Source: Acidobacteriota bacterium (GTDB lineage Bacteria; Acidobacteriota; UBA6911; RPQK01; JAJDTT01). From it: a stretch of DNA of 33,339 bases. Both the position numbers and the translations under genes were made by a program. Below, one piece after another: positions 1-7,602 of the stretch (the first letter of the stretch is position 1; the number at the start of each line of letters is the position of its first letter). Under the pieces are notes generated by a model. It worked only from the letters and a program-made list of their open reading frames with translations. It was not told the origin of the DNA and made no database searches. The stretch lies in the NCBI GenBank assembly GCA_028874215.1, contig JAPPLF010000082.1, positions 1 through 33,339 of the forward strand. The letters are read 5' to 3'.

Positions 1-2
1 AT

Positions 3-17
3 CTGATTTATAATCAG
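3..17. other. small inverted repeat downstream of the transketolase gene
   Basis: The arms CTGATT and AATCAG flank a 3-base spacer. It lies about 35 bases beyond the transketolase stop codon on the minus strand. It is AT-rich and has no clear T-run inside the window, so a terminator role is only possible. Confidence 0.25.
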
Positions 18-50
18 TGAATTACGTCGATTCCATTCTGGAAGTTCAGG

Positions 51-1931
51 CTAGGAGACCAGATCCCGCACCGCCTCCACGATGGCGCGGGCTCCGATGC
101 CGTGGCCGTCCATCAGCTCGGCCGAGGGTCCGGACCGGGGCAGGTCGGTCACGGCCAGCTTCCGGTAGCGGTACTGCCGTCCGGCCAGGGCGTCCACGAC
201 GGCGTCTCCCAGACCTCCGTCGGCGTAGTGGTCCTCCACGGTGACGATGGCTCCGGTCTCCCGCGCCGCCCGCGCCAGAGACTCGCCATCGACCGGCTTG
301 ACGGAGTACAGGTCGATGACGCGGATGTCGATGCCCTCGTCCTGCAGTTGCCCATGCGCCTTGAGGGCTTCGTGAAGGGTGATTCCGGCGCCTACGACCG
401 TGGCTTGGTCGGAGGGGCTGGTTCGAACGGTCTTGGACCCGCCGCGGACGAAGGTCTCCGCCGCATCGTAGAGGCAGGCGGTCTTGGGACGGGTGGTTCG
501 GATGTAGACGATGCCGGGTGTCTGGGAGGCCACCTCGACCAGGCGCTCCGTGGCGACGGCGTCGCTGGGATAGAGGACCGTGGACCCTTGAATGGCCCGC
601 ATCATGGCCAGATCCTCCAGACCCATTTGTGAGGGGCCGTCCTCTCCGATGGAGACGCCGGCATGGGAGCCGCAGAGCTTGAGGTTGCTCTGGGAGATGG
701 CCGCCATCCGAATCAGGTCGTAGGCGCGGGTCATGAAGGCGGCGAAGGTGGAGGCGAATGGAATCTTGCCCACGGCGCCCATGCCCACGGCCGCTCCGAC
801 CATGGCCTGCTCCGCGATGAAGCACTCGAAGAAGCGGTCCGGGTGTTGCTCCATGAACCGCAGCGAGTAGGTTGAGTTCTTGGTGTCGCCGTCCAGGGCC
901 ACGACCCGGGGATTGGCGTTTCCCAACTTCCGCAGTCCGGTCCCGTACGCGACGCGGGTGGCCACCCGGTCCTGATCGGTGTAGGCGGGCGGCTCCATCT
1001 TCGCACTCCCGCCGGAATCCGCGGCGCCGGAGTCGCCGTTTTCGGCCGGCAGCGCCACGCGCAGGGATGGATCGGCCGGCGCCTCCGGACCCAGCTCCTC
1101 CAGCGCCCGCTCCAGGTCTGCTCCACGGGGAATCGGTTTTCCGTGCCAGCCGTCCCGGTTCTCCATGAAGGAGACTCCCTTGCCCTTGAGGGTGCGGGCG
1201 ACGATGACCGAGGGCTTGCCGGTCTGGTCGCATGCGTCCTGGAGTGCGGCCGAGATCTCCCCCACGTCGTGGCCGTCCACGGCAGCCGCGTGCCAGCCGA
1301 AGGCGCGAAAACGGTCGCAGTAGCCGTCCAGGTCGTGGTCGTACATGGTGTTCTGGCTCTGGCCGTACCCGTTCACGTCCACCACACCGATGAGATTGTC
1401 CAGACCGTAGAATCCGGCCAGGGCGGCCGCTTCCCAAACCGCACCCTCGGCGGTTTCTCCGTCCCCCATGAGGACATAGACCCGGTTTCCCGAAGGACGG
1501 TTCCTGAGGGCCAGCGCCATTCCCACGCCGATGGCCAGTCCCTGGCCCAGGGACCCCGTGCCGACGTCGACCCAGCGGCTTCGGGGTGTGGGATGCCCCT
1601 CCAACTCGCTGTCGATCCGCCGCAGAGTGAGGAGCCTTTCCACCGGAAAGGCTCCTCCTTCGGCCAAGGCCGCGTAAAGAACCGGTGCGGCATGTCCCTT
1701 GGAGAGCACGAAGCGGTCATTTGCCGGATGATCCGGCCGGGTGAGGTCGAAGCGCAGGAATTGGAAGAAGATGGTGGAGACCAGGTCGGCACAGGAGAAG
1801 CAGGAGGTCGGATGTCCCGAACCGGCCTCGGTGGTGGCGACCAGCGAGTGGCGCCGCAAACGGTTGGCCATTCCCTGGAGGGATCGGATTCGGTCGGGGG
1901 TGACCACGGTAGAATCTGGATTTGATGTCAT
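51..1931 (-). CDS. tkt: transketolase, single-chain
   Basis: Thiamine-diphosphate enzyme of the cytoplasm that moves two-carbon ketol units between sugar phosphates in the non-oxidative pentose phosphate pathway. The 626 residues contain both halves of the enzyme on one chain. The N-terminal pyrophosphate domain has GSGHPTS (catalytic-type His at 40), KGH (His 80) and the ThDP motif starting GDGE at about 156 and ending in VVDVN near 187. The C-terminal pyrimidine and transketolase-C domains include EDGPSQMG followed by a LYPSDA-type stretch. The length of about 620 matches the shorter transketolase class (animal-like and many bacterial) rather than the roughly 660-residue E. coli type. An AGGA sequence lies about 10 bases before the ATG. 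It is the last gene of a minus-strand run and follows moaA after a 160-base gap, so it may have its own promoter. The family assignment is firm; exact sugar preference cannot be read. Confidence 0.95.
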   Translation of the reverse strand: MTSNPDSTVVTPDRIRSLQGMANRLRRHSLVATTEAGSGHPTSCFSCADLVSTIFFQFLRFDLTRPDHPANDRFVLSKGHAAPVLYAALAEGGAFPVERLLTLRRIDSELEGHPTPRSRWVDVGTGSLGQGLAIGVGMALALRNRPSGNRVYVLMGDGETAEGAVWEAAALAGFYGLDNLIGVVDVNGYGQSQNTMYDHDLDGYCDRFRAFGWHAAAVDGHDVGEISAALQDACDQTGKPSVIVARTLKGKGVSFMENRDGWHGKPIPRGADLERALEELGPEAPADPSLRVALPAENGDSGAADSGGSAKMEPPAYTDQDRVATRVAYGTGLRKLGNANPRVVALDGDTKNSTYSLRFMEQHPDRFFECFIAEQAMVGAAVGMGAVGKIPFASTFAAFMTRAYDLIRMAAISQSNLKLCGSHAGVSIGEDGPSQMGLEDLAMMRAIQGSTVLYPSDAVATERLVEVASQTPGIVYIRTTRPKTACLYDAAETFVRGGSKTVRTSPSDQATVVGAGITLHEALKAHGQLQDEGIDIRVIDLYSVKPVDGESLARAARETGAIVTVEDHYADGGLGDAVVDALAGRQYRYRKLAVTDLPRSGPSAELMDGHGIGARAIVEAVRDLVS

Positions 1932-1971
1932 GGCTGTCCTGTGATGTCTGATTATTGGAAACTACGGATTT

Positions 1972-1990
1972 GCCGTCCGCCCCGGACGGC
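1972..1990 (-). other. GC-rich hairpin in the moaA-tkt intergenic region
   Basis: GCCGTCCG and CGGACGGC form a perfect 8-bp stem around a 3-base loop. It lies 41 bases upstream of the transketolase ATG and about 100 bases after the moaA stop. No T-run follows on the minus strand, so it could be a 5'-leader structure or a weak terminator for moaA. Confidence 0.4.
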
Positions 1991-2093
1991 AACAGTATCG
2001 CCCCGGGGGGTGACGCCAGTTTAACCCCCGCTCTCGGACCGGACCAGAAAACGGAACCAATTTGACCGAATCTTCACGACCCGGCACGGAACC

Positions 2094-3116
2094 TTACCCA
2101 CCGAGGGTGATCATCTCGATCTTCCGGTGATCTTTCCGATGGTAGCCGTCGGTGCGAATCTGTTGCCAACGGCGATCGGAGAACCGATCCTCCCGGACCG
2201 ACCAGACCCGCTCCAGGAAGGAACGGATCTCCACGTCGGAACTTCCGCCTCGCAGCAGGCGCTTCAGATCGTGGCCCCCGGAGGCGAACAGGCAGGTGAC
2301 CATCTGGCCGTCGGCTGTCAATCGGACCCGGCTACAGGTGGAACAGAACGGTTCGGTCACCGATCCGATGATTCCGATCTGTCCGGCCCCGTCCAGGAAG
2401 CGGTAGTTGACGGCGGGCGCGCGGCTCTCCTCCCGTCCCACGGCCTCCAGGGGATACCGGGATCGGATCCGGTCCAGGATCTCCTGTTTGGTGACGGTTC
2501 TCTCGAGACTCCAGTCGTTGGCGTTTCCCACGTCCATGTATTCGATGAACCTGGCCTGCAGACCGTGCTCTCGCGAGTACTCCACCAAGTCCATGATCTC
2601 GTCGTCGTTGATGCCCCTGATCACGACGGTGTTGATCTTGATGGGAGCCATTCCGGTGTCCCGGGCCGCCAGGATCCCCTCCAGCACGTCTTCCAGCCGT
2701 CCCCGTTTGGTGATGGCGCTGAACTTGTCCGGATCCAACGTGTCCAGGCTGACGTTGATCCGGCGCAGGCCTGCCCGCCTCAACGCGGGAGCCAATCGGG
2801 CCAGGAACGAGCCGTTGGTCGTGAGGCTCAGGTCCTTCAAGCCTCCGATTTTGGAGAGGTCCCCAAGCAGACGGTGCAGGTCGCGCCGGACCAGGGGCTC
2901 GCCGCCCGTAATTCGGATCCTCCCGACGCCCAGGTCGACGAAGAGTCGGGCCAGGCGGACGATCTCTTCGAAGGTCAGCAGCTCCCGCTTCTCGATCCAG
3001 ACGTACTGGTCCAGCGGCATGCAGTACCGGCAACGGTAGTTGCAGCGATCCGTCACCGAGACTCGCAGATCCTTCATGGGTCTGCGGAATACGTCGGTCG
3101 TCTCCATGCCGCTCAT
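2094..3116 (-). CDS. moaA: GTP 3',8-cyclase MoaA, molybdenum cofactor biosynthesis
   Basis: Radical-SAM enzyme that starts molybdenum cofactor synthesis by cyclising GTP to (8S)-3',8-cyclo-7,8-dihydro-GTP, the substrate of MoaC. The 340 residues show the N-terminal radical-SAM cluster site CNYRCRYC (Cys 25, 29, 32), the SAM-binding ITGGEPL at 69-75, and the second MoaA-specific cluster ligands at Cys 258, 261 and 275 in CSTCSR...TCLF. The protein ends in the Gly-Gly tail that MoaA needs for activity. The alternative start at Met 4 is equally close to the conserved region. It lies 94 bases downstream of the A-type iron-sulfur carrier gene on the same strand, which makes sense for an enzyme with two [4Fe-4S] clusters. 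No other moa or moe gene is present in the window. Confidence 0.96.
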   Translation of the reverse strand: MSGMETTDVFRRPMKDLRVSVTDRCNYRCRYCMPLDQYVWIEKRELLTFEEIVRLARLFVDLGVGRIRITGGEPLVRRDLHRLLGDLSKIGGLKDLSLTTNGSFLARLAPALRRAGLRRINVSLDTLDPDKFSAITKRGRLEDVLEGILAARDTGMAPIKINTVVIRGINDDEIMDLVEYSREHGLQARFIEYMDVGNANDWSLERTVTKQEILDRIRSRYPLEAVGREESRAPAVNYRFLDGAGQIGIIGSVTEPFCSTCSRVRLTADGQMVTCLFASGGHDLKRLLRGGSSDVEIRSFLERVWSVREDRFSDRRWQQIRTDGYHRKDHRKIEMITLGG

Positions 3117-3210
3117 TATCTCGTTCAGGACGGAGGCGCTTCAAGGAAGGGCCGACCCGCCGTTGCAGAATTCGGACGGCGGATCGAAAAAGCGTGGAGC
3201 GGAAACGGGT

Positions 3211-3534
3211 TCAGACGTGAAATGACTCGCCGCAGCCGCAGGAGCCGGACACGTTGGGATTCTTGAATTGAAACCCGGCGGCTTGAGTCGTCTCGATGTA
3301 GTCGATCTCGGTCCCGTCCAGGTAGAGCATGCTCTGAGGATCCACGAAGACCTTGAAGCCGTCGATCTCCAAGACGTCATCGCCCTCGCGGCCCTGCCGC
3401 TCCAGGTTCATGGTGTACTGGAAGCCGGAGCAGCCCCCACCCACCACCGCCACGCGGACACCGGAAAACGCCTGGGCCTGTTGCGAGATGACCTTCTGGA
3501 CCTGGTTCACTGCGTCGTTCGTCAGGGTAATCAT
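3211..3534 (-). CDS. erpA: A-type iron-sulfur cluster carrier (IscA/ErpA/SufA family)
   Basis: Small cytoplasmic carrier that passes assembled iron-sulfur clusters to target enzymes. The 107-residue protein has the full HesB-like domain with the three cluster ligands at Cys 35 (GGGCSGFQY) and Cys 99 and 101 (SCGCGESF), the usual spacing for the family. An AGGAGA sequence lies about 9 bases before the ATG. The gene is followed by moaA on the same strand, which suggests that cluster delivery to MoaA and others is expressed together. ErpA, IscA and SufA cannot be told apart with certainty by motif alone; isolated genes such as this are usually named erpA. No suf or isc operon genes are nearby. 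Confidence 0.93.
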   Translation of the reverse strand: MITLTNDAVNQVQKVISQQAQAFSGVRVAVVGGGCSGFQYTMNLERQGREGDDVLEIDGFKVFVDPQSMLYLDGTEIDYIETTQAAGFQFKNPNVSGSCGCGESFHV

Positions 3535-3590
3535 GAGATTTTGTCTCCTGATTTGTGATTTTACGCGGGAGAGCTTTCGACTTCAAACGA

Positions 3591-3643
3591 AGGGGGGCGA
3601 CTATCGTCCCCCTGACCCCCCTGTCGGCGGTTGGAAACCGCCG
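3591..3643 (-). other. two adjacent hairpins between the UPF0182 gene and erpA
   Basis: The first stem pairs a GGGGG run plus GAC with GTCCCCC around a TATC loop (about 3593-3613, one bulged C). The second is a perfect 8-bp stem CGGCGGTT/AACCGCCG with a 3-base loop (3625-3643). They occupy the gap between the UPF0182 stop and the erpA start on the minus strand. There is no T-run, so they may act as a factor-dependent terminator or mRNA stabiliser, or be an intergenic repeat. Confidence 0.45.
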
Positions 3644-3660
3644 CTCCTGTCGCCGTTCCT

Positions 3661-6360
3661 CTAATTCCTGGACTGCCGGACCAATTGTTCCAGGACCTGT
3701 TTCAAACGCTCCTGTTCCTCTCCGTAGGCGGCCCAGTTTCCCTCTCGCAGGTGTTTCTGACTCTGATTGAAGTGCTGCAGAGCCCGGACCATCAGGGGGC
3801 TGCCGCGTCCCAGTTCAACCTCGGTATCGACGGAAATCCCCGGCGCGGCCGCGGCCCGGAATTCTCCAGGCGCCTCGTCGGGCCAGATGGCGGCTGCCAA
3901 AGCTTCGTCCAGCGTCTCTCCAAGGGCCACGCGGTTATCGAACACAACGATGATCCGGGTCAACTCGGGGATCATGCTCTTTTCCGCCTGCAGGTAGAGC
4001 GGCTCGACGTAGAGCAGGGTGTCCTCAATGGGGATCACCAGTAGGTTGCCGCGAATCACCTCCGAACCTTGCTGACTCCAGAGTGTCAGCAGGGGAGAAA
4101 TGGTCGGGTCCTGATCGATGCGGGCTTCGATCTGAAGCGGGCCGTAACGCAGCTCCTGCTTGGGGAACTGGTAGAGAACCAGGGTCCCGTAGTGTTCCCC
4201 GTCCGACCGGGCGGCCAACCAGGAGATCATGTTGTTCTTGTTGCGGGGGGTGTAGGGGACCAGAAGAATGAATTCCTCCTCCTGAGACCCGGGCAGGTTC
4301 ATGATCACGTAGTAGCTCTCCATGACCTGTTCCTGGTCCCGGTAGATCTCGGTGGGGATGTCCCACACGTCCTCCTTGTTGTAGAAGACGCTGGTGTCCC
4401 GCATGTGATAGGTGCGGAACATCTCCCGCTGGACGTTGAAGAGGACTTCCGGATACCGCAGGTGCAGCCGCAGGCCTTCGGGCATCTCTCCCAAGGGGCG
4501 AAACGTGGAGGGAAAGATGGCGGAGTAGACCTGAATCAGGGGGTCGTCCGGATCGGAGACGTAGAAGGTCACATCTCCCAGATAGGCGTCGACCACCACC
4601 TTCAGTGAATTCCGGATGTAGTTGAACCCGCCGCGGGTCGGCTCCGAATAGGGATAGCGGCTGGTGGAGGTGTAGCCGTCCTGAATCCAGAAGAGGCGCC
4701 CCTCGTGGATCACCAGGTAGGGGTCCGGATCGAAATCCAGCCCAAGCGGAGCGATCTTGGGCACGCGGTCCTGGATGCGCCGGTGCAGCAGAACGCGGCT
4801 CTCGGACGTGAAGTCGTCGGCGAACAGGATCTTGTAGTTTTTCAGTTCCCAGGCGAAGAGCAGCTTTCGTACGAAGGAGCCGATGCCGAGACCTTTCTCG
4901 GCCTGGTACGTGGTGAAGGCGTTCCGGTCGCCGATGGGATAGTCGAACTCCTCCTGAGCGGTCTTGACGAAGACCGGATTGTCGGTCTTCTCGCCAAAGT
5001 AGATCTCGGGACGGGTGATCTCGAAGCTCCCGTTGCTTTGGGGCGGGATGTCCTTGATGAAGAACTCGGGAAGTCCCTCCGGCGTGACCTCGTTGACCGG
5101 GCTCAGGCAGAGTCCGTAGCCGTGGGTGTAGACGAAATACTCGTTGATCCAGGTCTGGGCCTGCTCCGAGATTTTGCTGAAGTCCAGTTCCCGGGCCGAC
5201 AGCATCACCTGCCGGTATTTCCCGTCGATGACGTAGCGGTCCAGGTCGACCCCCTGGAACTCGTAGTAGGAGCGGATCGATTGAAGCTGGTTGTAGGAGT
5301 CCATCAGGGGCCGCCAGCCCCAGAGGCGGATGTTCCCGATGGTGGTCTCGTTGGCGGCCATGTCCTCCCGGGAGAGGTCGCCGCTCCCGGAGAAGTCGTG
5401 CACTTCGATCTTGTCCAGGTTGTACGCCTTGCGGGTGAGGCCGATGTTGTGCGCCAGGTAAGGCGTCTCCATCTGCAGCTCGTTGGGTTCCACGATGAAG
5501 GTCTGAATCACCATGGGGTAGAGATTCAGGGCCAGGTACGCGATGCCGAAGAAGACTCCCGAATAGACGGCCGTTCGAAGGTTCTTCCCGAAGATGGAGA
5601 CGGCGAAGGCGATGGCGGTCAGGACGGAGACGCCGGCCAGGATCATGGTGCAGGGAAGGCGGGCGTAGACATCCGTGTACCCGGCGCCGAAGATGACCCC
5701 CTCCCGGCTATAGAGAATCTCGTAACAATTGAGCCAGAACCGTCCGGCCAGCAGCAGGAATCCCGCCACGGCCAGAATCGTCAGGTGCACTCGCGCCTCC
5801 TGGCTCAGTTGCAGGCGCTGCAGGTAGGCCAGGTGGCCATGGGTCACGTAGGTGATGGCGGCGGCGAGCACGGAAAGGACGACCAGAACCAGTCCCAGAT
5901 GGACCAGGAAGCTCAGGACCGGCAGGGAGAATATAAAAAACGAGATGTCCTGGGAGAAGACGGGATCCTGTGATCCCGTCGGCACCTGGTTCCAGAACTG
6001 GAGGAAGGTCAGCCACTGGCTCTGGACCACCATTCCCATCAGAACCGACAGGACCAGAATGGCGACCCAGAAGACGAATTGCGTGCCCTTCCGGGCTGTC
6101 GCCTGGAGTTCGGGACTCATCCAGTAGATGCCGTGGTGACGCCGTCCGGCCAGATAGAGGTTGGAGCCCAGGATCAGAAAACTGACGCCGAACCCGGCCA
6201 GCCAGAACAGGAACTTGGAGGCGAGTGTGGTCTGGAAGACTTCCAGGTAGCCGACGGCATCGAACCAGAGATAGTCGATGTAGAGGCTGATCCCTCCGGC
6301 GAGCGCACCCCAGACCGTCAGAATCAGCAGCAGGGGGATCATCGTGCGTATTCTTCCCAT
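3661..6360 (-). CDS. UPF0182 family large membrane protein
   Basis: The 899-residue protein belongs to the UPF0182 (COG1615) family, whose function is not established. The N-terminal third holds seven hydrophobic segments, at about residues 6-27, 45-70, 92-115, 140-175, 190-210, 238-258 and 268-290. The rest is a long hydrophilic region, presumably outside the membrane, with family-typical stretches such as the Tyr/Trp-rich segment near residues 375-420 (a NEYFVYTHGYG type sequence). The C-terminus is a charged, probably helical tail rich in Gln and Glu. The length is normal for the family (about 900). No strong ribosome site is visible before the ATG at 6360. It stands alone in its transcription direction between a binding lipoprotein and erpA, which gives no functional clue. 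Confidence 0.9.
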   Translation of the reverse strand: MGRIRTMIPLLLILTVWGALAGGISLYIDYLWFDAVGYLEVFQTTLASKFLFWLAGFGVSFLILGSNLYLAGRRHHGIYWMSPELQATARKGTQFVFWVAILVLSVLMGMVVQSQWLTFLQFWNQVPTGSQDPVFSQDISFFIFSLPVLSFLVHLGLVLVVLSVLAAAITYVTHGHLAYLQRLQLSQEARVHLTILAVAGFLLLAGRFWLNCYEILYSREGVIFGAGYTDVYARLPCTMILAGVSVLTAIAFAVSIFGKNLRTAVYSGVFFGIAYLALNLYPMVIQTFIVEPNELQMETPYLAHNIGLTRKAYNLDKIEVHDFSGSGDLSREDMAANETTIGNIRLWGWRPLMDSYNQLQSIRSYYEFQGVDLDRYVIDGKYRQVMLSARELDFSKISEQAQTWINEYFVYTHGYGLCLSPVNEVTPEGLPEFFIKDIPPQSNGSFEITRPEIYFGEKTDNPVFVKTAQEEFDYPIGDRNAFTTYQAEKGLGIGSFVRKLLFAWELKNYKILFADDFTSESRVLLHRRIQDRVPKIAPLGLDFDPDPYLVIHEGRLFWIQDGYTSTSRYPYSEPTRGGFNYIRNSLKVVVDAYLGDVTFYVSDPDDPLIQVYSAIFPSTFRPLGEMPEGLRLHLRYPEVLFNVQREMFRTYHMRDTSVFYNKEDVWDIPTEIYRDQEQVMESYYVIMNLPGSQEEEFILLVPYTPRNKNNMISWLAARSDGEHYGTLVLYQFPKQELRYGPLQIEARIDQDPTISPLLTLWSQQGSEVIRGNLLVIPIEDTLLYVEPLYLQAEKSMIPELTRIIVVFDNRVALGETLDEALAAAIWPDEAPGEFRAAAAPGISVDTEVELGRGSPLMVRALQHFNQSQKHLREGNWAAYGEEQERLKQVLEQLVRQSRN

Positions 6361-6498
6361 GGTGTCGCCACTTTACCCCAAAGGGGTGCCGGGCAGAAGG
6401 CGTTGGGCTGTCAACGCCGGACGACGCGGTTCCGGCGCGGAGAATCCGGCGTCATCCTGACGGCAACAGGCCGATTGAGTGGCGCGAGTGGACCGGGG

Positions 6499-7407
6499 CT
6501 ACCAGGGCTCAATCCGGGTCACCGGTATGTTGCGGTAACCCAACTCCCGGTAGAGGGCCTGGACCTCGGGGCTCAATAGGTAGTTCAGATAGCGTTCGGC
6601 CCAGGGACTGCTCTCCCTCATCAGGGCGACGCCGTACCGGATCGGGACGCCCTTGAGCTCGGCCATGGAATCGGGAACCTTGCCGGTGACCCGGAGAGTC
6701 GCCTGCGAGTAGGACGCGCCATAAAGGGTTTCACCCAGAGCGATTTGGGGAGGCAGGTCGAGAAAGGCCAACCCGGTCTGGAGCGCCGTGGACCGGTAGA
6801 GAAAAGCCAGATCCAGGGCATCGGCCCGAAGCAGCGCCGCCAGCTCGCCCGACTCGGAGCAGATCCAGCGCGAATCCAGCCCATTCAGGAGCCTCCGGTA
6901 GAGGCCGGGGCGTTCGTAGTGCATCTCCGCCAGCTTCCACACCATGTGGGCGCAGTATCCGGTCGGGTCCCGGTCGGGATCGGCGATGCCGTAGGAGTAG
7001 TCCCGCTCCAGAAGGATCTCGTACCAGCGGCGATGGGACCGCCCGGAGAGCCGGGTCGCGCTCAGGAATTCGGGATCCCGGGTGGCCAGCACCATGTCGT
7101 TCCCCAGGAATTCGAACGCCCGGTTCACGCTGCCGGAATCCAGGAGGCGCTCCAGCAGGCGCCGGTCCGAAACCGCCAGCAGATCCGGACCCGGCGTCCG
7201 GCCCGGCAACTTGCGAATGATGTCCAGGCCGGCCCCGGACTCGCGCACCACCGCGACACCGGGATGCATGCCCTCGAACCGCTTGGAGACGGTCTCGACC
7301 AGGGGCGACAGGCTCGCGGTGTGGAAAAAGGTGATGGTCTCGGTCGCAGGTTGGCACGAGGCCAGGAGTGCGGTCAGGACGAGGGTCGAAATCCGGGAGA
7401 CGAACAT
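6499..7407 (-). CDS. molybdate/tungstate-type substrate-binding lipoprotein (WtpA/ModA-like)
   Basis: Periplasmic binding protein, probably for an oxyanion. From the ATG at 7407 it is 302 residues long. The start gives a lipoprotein signal peptide with lipobox LLASC (Cys 18); a longer frame upstream has no signal character, so this start is preferred. Family signs are FFHTASLSPLVE (the ligand-binding Ser region), FEGMHPGV, a GPDLLAVSD segment and GIADPDRDPTGY, which resembles the DP-x-DP-x-GY stretch of WtpA-type tungstate/molybdate binding proteins. No ABC permease or ATPase gene accompanies it, which is unusual. The presence of moaA 3 kb further along the same strand makes molybdate a reasonable ligand, but this is inference; other anions are possible. 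Confidence 0.72.
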   Translation of the reverse strand: MFVSRISTLVLTALLASCQPATETITFFHTASLSPLVETVSKRFEGMHPGVAVVRESGAGLDIIRKLPGRTPGPDLLAVSDRRLLERLLDSGSVNRAFEFLGNDMVLATRDPEFLSATRLSGRSHRRWYEILLERDYSYGIADPDRDPTGYCAHMVWKLAEMHYERPGLYRRLLNGLDSRWICSESGELAALLRADALDLAFLYRSTALQTGLAFLDLPPQIALGETLYGASYSQATLRVTGKVPDSMAELKGVPIRYGVALMRESSPWAERYLNYLLSPEVQALYRELGYRNIPVTRIEPW

Positions 7408-7447
7408 GAAAAGTGGGGAAGTATCGGCAGCTTCCGGAATTCGATCA

Positions 7448-7573
7448 TTACAGTCCGCGGCGAAAGTCATGCGAGCACGGAAACCGGGGCCGCGCTCGCC
7501 GGACAACGCGCGTTGAGGGAGTATACCGGGAGTATGTGACCGAGTCGCAACGCAGTCCGCCGGACTGATTCCA
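7448..7573 (+). repeat. copy A of a dispersed intergenic repeat (shortened MITE-like element)
   Basis: Bases 7451-7560 align without gaps to the reverse complement of 15631-15740, with 88 of 110 positions identical by eye. The conserved core includes CCGGACAA and the small palindromic stretch ATACCGGGAGTAT. The part following 7560 is shorter than in copy B and may be a truncated terminal repeat (CCGCCGGACTG). It fills the gap between the LRR gene end and the binding-lipoprotein start. No protein is encoded. Confidence 0.7.
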
Positions 7574-7602
7574 CTCTGGCCGCGTTGGCCATTCCCGCCA
7601 GG

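Noticed and set aside
46-1437. Long open frame of 463 codons within the transketolase gene on the same strand
   Set aside because: It is an Arg/Gly/Pro-rich shifted frame of a gene with complete transketolase motifs; GC-rich codon use keeps such frames open.
4705-5973. 422-codon open frame opposite the UPF0182 gene
   Set aside because: It is antisense to a clear family member and shows only low-complexity Asp/Gly/Val/Gln sequence without a domain.
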